64,000 nt of DNA from Rhabdophis nuchalis (GCA_039707465.1 CM077648.1:71939619-72003618), one strand, 5' to 3'. Numbered from the stretch's first letter, positions 34,441-45,292 are shown. The notes: generated by a model not told the origin, from the sequence alone. Numbers and translations are program-made.

Positions 34441-35339
34441 TCTTCAATGTAATTGCATGCAAAGCTTTTTATTGTTTTTATTGATCACTTGCCCTCTGAT
34501 TTCTTTGTTGAACTCTCACTACTAAATTTGATACTATCAGATTATTTTCCATGTGTAATGGAAGTGGCAATTGAAATCACTGTTACAATACTTTTACTTT
34601 TGGATTTCATTTTTATTTCAAGCTCACTGGGAGCATTTTGAAAAATAATCATGGACTGAATGTTATATTTACTTTGAAGTCTAATAATATCATTTACAAG
34701 GAATCTGAAATAATTACCATATTTTTTGGCGTATAAGACACACCAGAGTATAAGACACATCCAGGTTTTGAAGAGGCAAATTAAAAAAAAAGTTTTTGCC
34801 CTCCCCGGCTCCCAGGAGCACTCTGCAGGCATCCCAAACCATCTGCATGCAGAGAGTTAGGGAGGCCTGCAAAGTGCTCCTGGGGGCCAGGGAGGGCAAA
34901 AATGTGACGTGTGGGAGCTTGATCTTCTTAAAGAGTAAGACTTTTATCGATTTCAAATCCACTTTTCTCTTCAGCGAGGAGTGAAAGACATGCGGGTGCT
35001 GCTGAATGGCTGCTGCTGTGCTTGACTGGGAGCATCCCATTGGATGAGGAGGGGTGGGGATCCCTTCTACTTGGATTAATGGTTCCTCACCGCGGGCCTG
35101 AGTGGCAAAAGAGAAGCATAAAGGAAACAAGACTGCTTTGTGTCACACACACACACACACGCACACACACACACACACACCCCAAATCCATCCGGATCTG
35201 TCATGCAGCAAAGAGATACGGTAGCTGGGCTCAATAACAGCAGTAGCAATAAGCTCTGCATGACAGATCCGGAGAGATTGGGGTGGGGAGCAAGGGAAGA
35301 GAACCAATCACCTCTGCACGAAAACTTTTCTAGGGACCC

Positions 35340-35570
35340 TACATCTCCGCTTTGTCTCCGGAAAAAGCTATTGCCATCGTCAGGATTTTGGCTAGTGAAA
35401 GAAGCGCTGGATGGAAAAGAAACTTCGGAATGCGGCAGCTGCCAGGCTCCCGAAATACAGCGCTCTTGTATTCTGAAGTTTCCTTTCCATCCAGTGCTTG
35501 TTCCATTAGCCAAAATCCTGACGATGCAAATAGCATTTTTCCGGAGACAAAGTGGAGATCTAGGGTCTTG
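35340..35570. repeat. Long hairpin in FB2
   Basis: CTCCGCTTTGTCTCCGGAAAA and GTCAGGATTTTGGCTA on the left pair with TAGCCAAAATCCTGAC and TTTTTCCGGAGACAAAGTGG on the right. Arms of about 90 bp around a short centre. Confidence 0.8.
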
Positions 35571-35844
35571 AGAAAAGCTTCATGGATATTGTTTCTCTTC
35601 CTTTCCTCCACCCCCTTCCCCAAGCCGCCTGGATCTGTCATGCAGCGAAAAGATACGATAGTTGGACGCAATAGCAATAAGCAGATCCAAAGAGATTGGG
35701 GTGGAAGGTGGGGGGAGGAAGGGAAGGGAAGAGGAACAGAGCCTCAGCTAAATTAGATAGGTTTTAATGGGAATTTTAGCACAGGTTTATCATTTAATTT
35801 CTTTTTAACTTTTGTATATTTGTTATTTATTTATTGTAGGTTTT

Positions 35845-35925
35845 AATGTCCTGTGCACCGCCCAGAGTCCATCTCGACGGAGATTGGTGCGGTTTACAAA
35901 TCGAATTAAATAAATAATAAATAAA
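35845..35925 (+). repeat. CR1/L3-type LINE 3' tail inside FB2
   Basis: CTGTGCACCGCCCAGAGTCC, a GGAGATTGGTGCGG block and an AAATCGAATTAAATAAATAA end. It is another extremely truncated LINE insertion. Confidence 0.6.
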
Positions 35926-35929
35926 CAAT

Positions 35930-36225
35930 CTCTACGAAGACTTTTATCAGAACACTAGATTGGGAAGTTAAGAACCTAGAATGGGACACAATCAAGCTTG
36001 ATTCAAAGGTTTTTGCTCCTGAAATTGCAGCGCTGCCACCCAGAAAAGCTATTACCGTGATCTCTGCCGCCTGGAACCGCCCGAGAAGGAGCAGGTAAAG
36101 CGGGCGCTGCAGAGATCATGGTACCAGCATTTTGGTTGGTAACGCAGCAATCTCAGGAGCCAAAGCTTTTGAATCAAGCTTGATTCCATTTCAGGTTTTT
36201 AACTTCCCAAACTAGCGTTCTGAGA
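35930..36225. repeat. Inverted repeat of about 300 bp in FB2
   Basis: CTTTTATCAGAACACTAG, GGGAAGTTAAGAACCT and AATCAAGCTTGATTC on the left pair with GAATCAAGCTTGATTCC, TTTAACTTCCC and CTAGCGTTCTGAGAAAT on the right. Confidence 0.75.
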
Positions 36226-36227
36226 AA

Positions 36228-36455
36228 TCTACCATCTCTGAGGCACCTTTCTTTTGCAGCAGGAGGAGGAGGGCAACTTAAAGCAGCGCCTCCTTAAACC
36301 AAAGCCTCTGAGTAACTGGGAAAGAAAGGCGTGCTTTTCGAGCGGCAGTTTCCGACAGATTCCAAGCGCGGCTTTCTTTCCCAGTTACTCAAAGTCTTTG
36401 GTATATTCCGCCCTCGCCCTCCTCCTCCTGCAAGCGAAAGGTGCCTCAGAGATTC
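36228..36455. repeat. Inverted repeat of about 230 bp in FB2
   Basis: CTCTGAGGCACCTTTC, AGGAGGAGGAGGGC and GAGTAACTGGGAAAGAAAG on the left pair with CTTTCTTTCCCAGTTACTC, GCCCTCCTCCTCCTG and GAAAGGTGCCTCAGAGA on the right. Confidence 0.8.
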
Positions 36456-37043
36456 AGCGGGCAGCACAGGGGAGACAATGGCCACAATGATTTCATTCCC
36501 CAGCAACATGGGGAACCACTGCCACTGCCACCACCTGGGAGTCGAGCCGAGCAGGAGTCCCGAAAGCAAGACCTCTCTCCTTTCAAGCCATTATGATCTC
36601 TGCAGCACTAGATTCAAGTGCCCCTTTTTCAGACAACCCAGGCAGCTACATTCGGAGTATGAGACACACCCAGATTTTCACTCTCTTCTCTGGAGTAAAA
36701 AGGTGCGTCTTATTCTCCGAAAAATAGAGTAACAATTTCTACAATTTTGATATTTCTCATTTCTTTCCACACAGATATTATTTTCAATACTTCCTTCTTT
36801 TTTCAGAATTATTTTGCAGTTCTTTGATAAATATGTTATGAACACAGATGACCAAAGTCACAGAGACAATTTTGTAATTTAAAAGGTAGGAGAAGAAAGA
36901 GACTAGTTGCTAAATATTTCTTTACCACTAATGCATAGATTACGTGCAATAAAGAACTGACTAAAAATAAAACAGGTGGTTATGGATGTGTCTTTGAAAG
37001 CTTATAATAAAATGCACTCTTGCTAAATGAAGATTCTTCTATG

Positions 37044-39051
37044 GAGACTTCCGGTTCCCGGAGGCGACGGTCGAGTCTTGGGACTCGTCCGCCGTTTTGT
37101 TTCTTTTACTGCCCCTAACGGGGCAGGGAATTCCTTTCAAAGGAATTGGAACGGTCGGCTTGCTGGGATTTTCCTGTCCCGACGGTGGTCGGGGGGGGTC
37201 CTTGTCTTCGACCCAGGAGTAAGAGAACATGCTGCGGGGGGCTTGGTTCCCTTCGCTGAAGGAGGATCGGAACAATTAACGCTTCGTGAGAGGGTTGACC
37301 CGCAGGAGTCAGAGGCTAAGCTGAGACTCTTCACTTCAGAGTGGATTGTGAGTGACTTTCTCCTTTTGCTTGCAACTTTTGCTTAACAAAGCGATGGAGG
37401 GGGGAGTTTTTGAAAAACCCCCCTTGGAACGGAAGACAAGCGGCGTTTTGAAATTGCTCCTCCGGCTGGAGAAAGCATAGAAACCTGCACTCAAACTTCT
37501 TTGATTATGAGTTAAAGTCTTTCTGGAATAATCATGGATACTTTGAATCGAAGTCCGGCAATTAAGAAACAATTTTCTACTTTGTGGATTCCCGGTGGCT
37601 TCCAGATGGGCGGGGAAGATGGCGTTCCTTTGTTCTCCTGAGACACACTACTTATGGATGATTGCTGACATTCCCCTGTGAACGGGATTGCCTCTCTTCT
37701 TTTCTACTTATGATTGTTTTTAATTGATTAATTGGTCCTTTCCCTGAAGTGCCTTCTTTCTTCTATTTGATTGTAACAATTTGGATTCTCTCAGGACTTT
37801 GATTAGGTAACAACTAAGACTTTGTTTATTGGAACTTGCTCTTTCCTGCTCCACTAATACCTCTCCAGCAGGCGCCATTTTACTGACACAGACTTAAATT
37901 TTTCACCATGGCTTCAAAAAAGCAGACACATCAGCCTAAAATTACTTTAATGTTATCTGAAAAACCTGATACGGATGCTCGACTAACAACTGTTGAAGAA
38001 ACCCTTCAAACCTTGGTGAAAGAAATTAAAGAGATGAGGAAGGATCAAGTCAGTTCTAAGTTAGAACTTTTGGAGGTACAGAAGAAATTAATGGAAAATA
38101 CACAAAAGACTGATGAGCTGGAGGTGGGATTGGATGGGGCAAAGGGGGAACTTAAAAGTATTAATAATGAAATTGGAGATTTAACTGGTCATATGTCTAG
38201 GATGGATTTTGAAAGGATGTCATATTTTTTAAGATTTCAGAACGTTCCTGAGGAGAGTGGGGAAGATTTACCTGATTTAATGTGTACAATTTTAGCAGAT
38301 TATCTACACAAACCTAAGGAGGAAATAAGGGGGGACATCGACTTGATATATAGAATAAACTCAGCATATGCCAGGATAAATGAAGTTCCTAGAGAGATAC
38401 ATATTAAGTTTGTTAGAAGGTCAACAAGGGAAAGGATCTTGAGGGCGCAGAGAGACAACCCTTTAGTTTATCAACAGAAAGAGGTCGCTATCTTGAAGCA
38501 GGTCCCGAAGAAAATACGAGAGTTAAGACGGAAGTATTCCTTCTTATCTAAAAGGTTATTCAAAAAGGGGGTCTGGTTTAAGTGGGTGATGCCGGAGGGA
38601 ATGTTGGTGTTTTGGGAGGGGGGAAGAGTAAGAATTAAAACAATTGCAGAGGCGCAAGCCTTTCTTGAAAAACATTCCTCAATCCTGGAGGATGAAAATG
38701 GGGGAGCAGAGGCTGCCGCGGCCCCGCCCACTGAGGGCCAGGGAAAAGAAAATACAATTGCCAAAAGACTTAGATCTCAAAAGTGACTTTATTTTAATAT
38801 AATATAATATTGTTTGGGTGTTTATATATGTTTGCTAGCACAGTTTTTTCTTACAACGATATATCTGCATTTATCTCCACTTTGTAGTACAAATGTATGT
38901 TAAATGAATCATCTATTTTCTGTTATGAAGTCTCGGAAGAGGCCAATGACTTTGACGAGAAAGTTCTCAAAATATCTTTTCACCACTTACCTTTTACCTT
39001 ATTTGTAAAAAAATTATAAAACCCAATAAAACTTTTTTCAAAAAAAAAAAA
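37044..39051 (+). mobile_element. HAL1-like (ORF1-only L1) element, full-length copy H4
   Basis: 2008 bp between copies of AGATTCTTCTATG (37031-37043 and 39052-39064), with the preceding A also shared. Order: GC-rich then AT-rich 5' UTR of about 865 bp, ORF1 (37908-38786), a 3' UTR of about 250 bp with CCAATAAAAC near the end, and a pure A tail. There is no second gene. Length and 5' end match H2. The short intact duplication, clean A tail and open ORF1 point to a recent insertion. Copying must depend on reverse transcriptase supplied in trans, presumably by an L1 elsewhere. Confidence 0.9.
37908..38786 (+). CDS. L1 ORF1p-like RNA-binding protein (HAL1-like H4)
   Basis: 292 codons; ATG in good context (CACCATGG), ending KRLRSQK. 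Residues about 20-100 have heptad-like L/I spacing with many K and E (coiled coil). The RRM-like domain covers about 103-200 (YFLRFQNVPEESGE; DIDLIYRINSAYAR; HIKFVRRSTRE). The C-terminal domain covers about 205-270 (LRRKYSFLSKRLFKKG; MLVFWEGGRVRIKT). This is the L1 ORF1p layout of a trimeric RNA chaperone. Predicted to bind the element's own RNA. All three parts are intact with no stop. Confidence 0.85.
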   Translation: MASKKQTHQPKITLMLSEKPDTDARLTTVEETLQTLVKEIKEMRKDQVSSKLELLEVQKKLMENTQKTDELEVGLDGAKGELKSINNEIGDLTGHMSRMDFERMSYFLRFQNVPEESGEDLPDLMCTILADYLHKPKEEIRGDIDLIYRINSAYARINEVPREIHIKFVRRSTRERILRAQRDNPLVYQQKEVAILKQVPKKIRELRRKYSFLSKRLFKKGVWFKWVMPEGMLVFWEGGRVRIKTIAEAQAFLEKHSSILEDENGGAEAAAAPPTEGQGKENTIAKRLRSQK

Positions 39052-39110
39052 AGATTCTTCTATGTAAGGAAGTCCATTTTGAATTATGTTTATAAATGAT
39101 TTACTCAATT

Positions 39111-39418
39111 CAGTGGTTGAATACGATGGGTACACCTCAGTACGGGCATACTGGTGCCTGCTGGGAGCACCAGGTACCATTCTGGTACGGTGCTCTGGAA
39201 GGCCCACATGCCCGCCCGCCCGCCCACCTAACCTGTATTTGAGCTGATCGGGGCTTATGTGCACGGAGCATATGGCGCCTGTGCGACGCTTCACTGAGCA
39301 GCTGGAGTATCGCGGGCAGTAAGTATGCATGTGTGCGCTGTGTGCATGCTGCGCACATGCACTGGTGGACGCCCGGTCCTATAGCACCGGTTGCAATGGG
39401 ATCCGGAAGCCCCCACTG
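39111..39418. mobile_element. hAT MITE next to HAL1-like H4
   Basis: Short inverted ends CAGTGG and CCACTG, flanked by a perfect 8-bp duplication ACTCAATT (39103-39110, 39419-39426). The interior includes GCCCGCCCGCCCGCCC and no transposase frame. Confidence 0.75.
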
Positions 39419-39426
39419 ACTCAATT

Positions 39427-39919
39427 GTTCTGATCTATTGGGCAAGATACAAAATTGAGGATTTTTTAATGAATGTTTCATATAAGTGAAACAGAATAGT
39501 TTCTTCGCAACTGTTATACTTTTTGTCCAGTACGTACAAAATATGCAATTCTGCTGGTCTTTTACTTTGCCAAATTGAATTCAAGATAGGAAATGGCCCA
39601 TGAAGTAGAACCTTTTTAATTCACTTTTCTTAACATACATTTTAAATCTGCCGTCTTCCTTGCTTCTCTTATTTCTCTTAAAGCGATTTGTTTTTGACAG
39701 AGTTAATTCACATTTCTAGTTTAAGGTGCATGGTAGAGTAATGCATTCATTTTTTTTATTGTGGTCACAAAGTATGCCTAATGTATCAATATTGGTAGAT
39801 CTCAGACTATTAGGTGCTGAGTATAAATAGTAGTGACAAAACCTATCTGCAGGCCAACCCTGACATTTAATACTGTATGTGTGTCCTGATGTCAGACGTA
39901 AGAATGAAATTTATGGTTT
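39427..39919. other. AT-rich spacer, nothing recognised
   Basis: No gene or repeat family recognised. Confidence 0.35.
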
Positions 39920-40105
39920 ACATCAGCGGCTCACAGCCTTTTGGGCACCAGGGGCTGGTTCCGTGGAGAAAGGTTTTTCCATGGACCGAAGGGAGGGTGT
40001 GATTTTGCATGCTACCTGCATCTCATGGATGAGGCTTCGCTTGTTTGCTCAGCCCAGTTTCTGGCATGCTGCGGTTCAGTGGGATTGGTTTACATCATGG
40101 CCTCA
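39920..40105. mobile_element. Diverged hAT-like MITE
   Basis: CAGCGGCTCACAGCCTTTTG, GGCACCAGGGGCTGG and TTTTTCCATGGACCG resemble the MITE at 34206. The right end is not clear. Confidence 0.45.
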
Positions 40106-40804
40106 TGTCATTGGTCTTCCCTTGCCCTCTGCAATTGTCTATAGAGAAATTCCTTTAATCACTGTTACTTAGAATTATTGTATATGCTTTGCACAGTAAA
40201 TAAAAATAATTACAGATTTATCCCAATTAATAAATGCTATCTATGTGGGAGTTTAAGGTACCAGTTTTGAATGTACTGTATTTGTGGAAGAATGTATTAA
40301 TAGGTATTGATATGGCGCACCAGTGGAGAATGAGGAGAATAAAGATATAATAATTTGATTTTTACCCTCCATCTTTCACAGCCATCATGACCTTGGTGTT
40401 TTAAGCAATTGCCAACAAAGGAAATACTGAATCATTCCTGAAGACTTTGTCAGGAAATTGAAAGAATCAATATTTTTAAATTAACCATTTACTAAAATAC
40501 TTATGTCAATGTAAACTATTTCAAGTGAGAGAAATAACTGAGGTGGTAATAAATGAAATCTTCCTCCAGTGGATTGTTTGGGAATACATAACTTGGTGAT
40601 TGACAATTTGAATATTCTAAAACATCATGCTGATTTAGTTATTTGGTTCACTATCTCTTTGTTCAAGCTGGTTTTCTAAGTTAACGTATGTAGAATACAA
40701 TGAGATATAAAATATCTAAACCTTCTAAACTTTCTGTCAGTCACCCACACACCATTAGCCTGGTTGCTTCATCACATTGGCAAGCACTTACATTTATTTA
40801 CCGC
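40106..40804. other. AT-rich spacer, nothing recognised
   Basis: No gene or repeat family recognised. Confidence 0.35.
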
Positions 40805-40980
40805 ACTTGTCCTTATTGAGGTGCAGGAGGCGGCGAGCGTGGTCATCTCATGGCTGCTGCTATGTTGCAATATTTTCAGGGAGGGCTTATTTTTCGGAGA
40901 AGGCTTATTTTAGCGCATGCGCACAAAAGCCCAATTGGGCTTATTTTCCAGGGGGTCTTATTTTCAGGGAAACAGGGTAT
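40805..40980. mobile_element. MITE with CTTATTTT motifs, second copy
   Basis: GGGCTTATTTTTCGG, GGCTTATTTTAGCGC, GGGCTTATTTTCCAGG and GGTCTTATTTTCAGGG occur in series, as in the copy at 32490-32668. Boundaries are approximate. Confidence 0.4.
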
Positions 40981-43664
40981 TAATTTATTAAATTTGTTTG
41001 TCACCTATCTTGTTCAATGTGAATGGGCTAGTAAATACTAGTAAATAGTAAGTTGCTAATAGTACTAGTAAATTAGACTTGTAATTCTATATAGGTGAAA
41101 CACTGTTTATTTTTACAGTTTCACAGTAACTCAAATATCTCAGGCATCCTTACTTGTCAGAAAAAAAAGTCTGCTTGCTTTTCATGGTGCTAACTAAATA
41201 ATTTTTCATAAATATTTTACAAATTACCTAAATCACATATTTATCGGGGGAATTGCCTAGCCTTTTTAGCTCTCTGCACTGCTTTGTTGTTGTTTTGTTG
41301 GTTTTACTCTGATTTCATATTGTTTTCATGCTGATGCAGTTTTTATTTGTTTTATTCTATGCATAACTATGTTTATAATTTAACTGTTACTCTATCAGGT
41401 AACTAAACTCTCTTTCAGAGCTCTCTGCTATGACCTATCCATCTTGGGTGGCCCTGCACGGCATAGCTCATAGCTTCATTGAGCTACGGAAGCCCCTTCA
41501 CCACGACAAGCCAGTAATCCATGAAGGGGAAACTTATGAGTGTCTAAACTAGAGCAAATAGGAAGAGGAGACAGAAAAAGTGATTAATATCCAGATATTG
41601 AGGTTGGCTATTATGCTCACAGGGTTGAATTCTCAAGCTCATATATCACTTTCATTCTATTTATTATTATTATTTTGTTTAAATAATGCCCAGCTCCAGT
41701 TTTCTGTGGTTAACTAACCAGAAACTAACTTCCTGGGCAGATTTCAGAAGATTTTACACACATCCAGTTCATAGAGAATTGTTTCGGAATAAATGTGCAC
41801 TAGTAGAATACTAATATGACCTTACTCCTGGGAAGCATATTTTCTATCTTCCTTCTAATTTCATGTACCAGCATAATGGATACAATTTACTAACATTTCC
41901 TTTTGATTAGTAAAAATGTATTCAATTTAAATGGAAATAGAAAGATGGTTTATTTTATGTGCTTGCCAAAACAGCAGTGAATCTTCTCTCTGCATAGCTG
42001 AGATAATATTCCCTCTCTTCAGTAATGTATCCACTGATGCTAATCAGAACCTGAAGCCAAAGGTATAGAATCTTTGTTCTTGTATGTGTGTTTACACATA
42101 TAAACACATCTTCCTACCTCCATGCTTGAATTAAGCTGGCAGAGAACACCCTGCTCTCATTCACTGTGCACATGATTGCTCATGTGATATGATGTCTTCG
42201 TGCAAAATATTACTTTTGTGTTAATATATCATATAAGGTGTCCCACCTTTATGGTACGTGATAAAAACCCACTCACTAAGTGAATAAAATCCATCTATTG
42301 AGTGTTTCAAAGCAAAAATAACTCCATTCCTTTTTTCCTAGCTACAATAATCTCTTCAGTAAATGCAAAAAATGAATTGGTGAACAATTTTAATGCATGT
42401 TAATAATCTTTCTATAAATTCAACCTTTTTTGTAATTTTGTACACAAAACCTAAATATTTTTTCCAATGAATAATAGAAAAAGTCATTCTATAAATTATG
42501 ACCTGAGAACTTTCCAATGGATGAATGGCACTAATCAATATTTTTTTCAGCAGTCTGTATAATAAGATTCACAATCTGCTGAAGTTACTTTTTGGAAATG
42601 AAAGTATTCAATTATAGTACATTTCAGGACATTCTTAACTTTATAAAAAAATCATTTAACTTTTAAGAAACAATATCGTATCCCTGAAACAAAGGTCTTA
42701 AAAATTGTAAAATATATAGATTTGTCAAGTTGATCTAGTGAAAAATCAGCATCTACAAAAACAGAAATGTGAAAATTAATCAGTTTTGCTTGACTTAAAA
42801 CTCATTGCACTCCTGCTGCACAAATGTAATTATCAGTATTCCTGGTTTTCTTTGGATGATGGCAGGTGAAAGAAATCTCTGGTGAAGAAACAAAAATGTG
42901 GGCTGCAAGTTGCTTGAACTCAATCCTTGTAGTGCTAGATCAAGAAGTGATTTATTAGAGCTGCTAAAGCCTATAGACCATACATCACCTTTCTGGTTGG
43001 CTTTGTTGGCATCTTGTCACATTCTTGTGGGTTTGAGGAATTCATTGTTCTTGTTTGAACTGATAAGAACAAAAAAAAAGGATTTTCTGCCTGAGACCTT
43101 GGGAAAAGTAGAAGGGGTGGAATGTTGACATGAACAGCAGTGCTACACGTTCCCAAGCCTTTCAGTGATTTTTTTTTTTTTTTGTAAACAGAAGACCACC
43201 AGTCTTAGGTGTTTTCAATTTCACCCTTAATAAAAAGGTGTTTTCATTGGTGAAAGGACTGGTTAAAGTACACACGTTTTCTGTAGCATGCTAAAACAAA
43301 GAAAGATTACATTGATTCTTTTTTACGTCTGGAAGTTGTACGGCAGCCCAAGACTTGCTGTGTTATGGAGACAAAAAGGAAAAGACAGATAAAACTTGCA
43401 ACCTAATAAGTCAAATTGGTCAAATAAAACAAATCTCCAAATTTACTCTCAGGCTTATTTTCTATCAACTTTAAAATTAATTATTCAAAACATAAAGGAA
43501 GACGTGCTTCTGGAAATAAATTCATACCTTATCTTCCAATCATTTAATTGGAATGTTAAAAAATAAAATGTCTATTGATTTGATGCAATGCCTCTAAAAT
43601 TCATACATATGTATTCGCAGAGACAGAAAAAGAAAGAAAGTTGTTTTTGTCTGTTATCCTTATA
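40981..43664. other. AT-rich spacer, nothing recognised
   Basis: About 2.7 kb without a convincing gene, SINE or terminal repeat. Poly-T at 43169-43182. Confidence 0.4.
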
Positions 43665-43815
43665 CTTATATACTTAACTTATATACCGCTTCATAGTGCC
43701 CTCTCTAAGTGGATTACAGAATCAGCATATTGCCCCCAACAATATTATTGACCTCATTTTACTGACCTCGGAAGGATGGAAGATTGAGTCAACCTTGAGC
43801 CTGGTGAGATTCGAA
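43665..43815 (-). repeat. tRNA-derived SINE with LINE-like tail, minus strand
   Basis: The plus strand reads ATATACCGCTTCATAGTGCC, TTGCCCCCAACAATATTATT, ACCTCGGAAGGATGGAAG and GTCAACCTTGAGCCTGG. The same order, inverted, occurs at 60822-61015. On the element strand the end is GCGGTATATAAGT, like the LINE 3' ends in this window. Confidence 0.65.
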
Positions 43816-44504
43816 AATAATGGAGAGTAGATACAGAATTGTGCTGTTAGACTTGTCTTGTACCATTTGATACAAAGCTTTGATAAAATGTGTCTACATA
43901 TAATTGCTTTGCTTTTAATTTCTTCTATAATGTAGAATCATTTACTGAGTAAACAGACATCTTGTGAAGCCATGTTACGTTTAATCATGATTTGTTACAG
44001 CTATCTTAATTTACACAGAACACTAAGTATTATTATAGTGGGATAAATTTATATACCACATTAAGTAAAAACCAAAATAAATAAATAAATGACACAATAA
44101 TTTGATAACACTAGTCTTAGTTATGTCTTCCATTTTTCATGCTGTATCATTATTTTTAGGAGGCATTCAGGTTTGTCAAATAAACAAGAAACAGGTTTAT
44201 GTTTAATGTTCTTGACAATACCATCAAGAAAAGGAGCTTTATCTCCACTTATAGATTAATTGTCATGGCTTGAAGTAATCAACATTTAAGATAAGGATTC
44301 TAGACTAGCTATGTTTTATGTTTAGCTTACAGCAAACTGCAGTAGTTAAACAATCAACACTTGTCATTGTTACTTATGAGTTTAAAGAATGCTTTACATT
44401 TTGACTTCATTAAAGGTAAGAAACAGACCAGAAGGAAAGCAATAAGAATAATAGGAAAGGTCAAAAGGTTACACAAGAGAACAGTGTTTCTAGGCATGGC
44501 TACT
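43816..44504. other. AT-rich spacer, nothing recognised
   Basis: No gene or repeat family recognised. Confidence 0.35.
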
Positions 44505-44505
44505 A

Positions 44506-44544
<39 letters not shown>

Positions 44545-44593
44545 GTTTTATGAGCTGATCAATAAATAAATCAGATCAGCTCATAAAACTAAC
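44505..44593. repeat. (GT)n tract and 20-bp perfect palindrome
   Basis: A GT run (44505-44542) leads into GTTAGTTTTATGAGCTGATC (44541-44560), whose exact complement lies at 44574-44593. This opens the hammerhead-repeat cluster. Confidence 0.85.
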
Positions 44594-44599
44594 ACACAT

Positions 44600-44730
44600 A
44601 TTAAAAAAATCACACAACGGAAGTCATGGCTTTCTGTCTAGATGGTCTCTGGTGATGAGCCGAAAGGCAGAAAAGGAAACAGTATGTCTCCTCCCTTAAT
44701 TGGGGTCCTAACAGGGTGTTGTGGAACAAT
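44600..44730 (+). repeat. Opposite-strand fragment of the hammerhead repeat unit
   Basis: GATGGTCTCTGGTGATGAGC, CGAAAGGCAGAAAAGG and GTCTCCTCCCTTAATTGGGG match the complement of 45098-45175 and 46215-46290. It lacks the ribozyme and promoter parts. Confidence 0.5.
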
Positions 44731-44810
44731 TATATATATGTAATTGTTTCACAACAACCTGTTATTATTAGGCCCCAATTCAGTTCATCAGCTCATAAAA
44801 CTAACACAAT

Positions 44811-44860
<50 letters not shown>

Positions 44861-44903
44861 TGTATGTTAGATTTTTAAGGGATGATTTAATAATTAATTA
44901 AGA

Positions 44904-44950
44904 GACCAGGATGGATCCATTTCGGGCTTTTTAGCCCTCTTCAGCTGGCC
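44904..44950 (-). ncRNA. Hammerhead ribozyme (type I), copy 1
   Basis: On the minus strand: helix I 5' strand GGCCAG (44950-44945), core CUGAAGA (44944-44938; position 7 may be any base), helix II GGGCU-AAAA-AGCCC (44937-44924), GAAA (44923-44920), helix III AUG-GAUC-CAU including the required A15.1-U16.1 pair, then C17 (44910), with cleavage expected between 44910 and 44909, then helix I 3' strand CUGGUC (44909-44904). All invariant core bases are present; helix I has one G-U. The open helix is helix I, so this is type I. Helix III is very short, as in retroelement hammerheads, which may favour action as a dimer. Confidence 0.85.
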
Positions 44951-44965
44951 ATACTTCTTCTACAG

Positions 44966-45021
44966 GGATTTGAACCGGCACTTTCCAGCACATGAGGCAA
45001 GCCTCTCTATGCCTTGAGCTA
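44966..45021 (-). promoter_or_regulatory. Pol III-type box A/box B, unit 1
   Basis: Minus strand: box A-like TAGCTCAAGGC (45021-45011; first seven bases fit the tRNA consensus) and box B GGTTCAAATCC (44976-44966; exact consensus), starts 45 bases apart. They lie just upstream of ribozyme copy 1 on the same strand, so a pol III transcript would include it. The segment resembles a decayed tRNA; the arms do not pair well enough for a functional tRNA. Confidence 0.65.
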
Positions 45022-45245
45022 ACCAGCTTCCCTGATTACATCATCCTTTTACAGGACTCATATTGATGAGAGAATATTTTTACAGCTCCTGTTTTTAGGC
45101 CCATTTTTAAGGGAGGAGACAAACTTGTCATCCTTCTCTGCCCTTCGACTCAACCTAGAGATCATCCAGACAGAGACCCAATTAGATTACTGCTGTGTGA
45201 AATTTTTTAGATATGTGTTAGATTTTTAAGGGCTGAAAATAAAGA

Positions 45246-45292
45246 GACCAGGATGGATCCATTTCAGGCTTATTAGCCTTCTTCAGCTGGCC
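45246..45292 (-). ncRNA. Hammerhead ribozyme (type I), copy 2
   Basis: Same fold as copy 1: GGCCAG (45292-45287), CUGAAGA (45286-45280), helix II AGGCU-AAUA-AGCCU (45279-45266), GAAA (45265-45262), helix III, C17 at 45252, and CUGGUC (45251-45246). The base pair closing helix II against the core is A-U here and G-C in copy 1, so both sides changed together. Cleavage is expected between 45252 and 45251, 342 nt upstream of the copy 1 site on the same transcript. Confidence 0.85.

Larger units (their letters stand above)
34717..36729. mobile_element. Foldback element FB2 with TA target site
   Basis: Ends CCATATTTTTTGGCGTATAAG and TTATTCTCCGAAAAATAGAG, flanked by TA, match FB1. The 2.0 kb interior is a chain of separate long hairpins: 34793-34902, 35190-35274, 35340-35570, 35930-36225 and 36228-36455. 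A plus-strand LINE tail sits at 35845-35925 and a CA run at 35143-35180. No transposase. Frames within are palindromic artefacts. Confidence 0.75.

Noticed and set aside
35076..35756. Frames of 112-145 codons on both strands
   Set aside because: They lie in FB2 hairpins, contain HTHTHT or VCVCVC from a CA run, and share no domain.
44960..45035. Cellular tRNA gene
   Set aside because: Box B is perfect and box A partial, but acceptor, anticodon and T stems do not pair; treated as a tRNA-derived promoter head.
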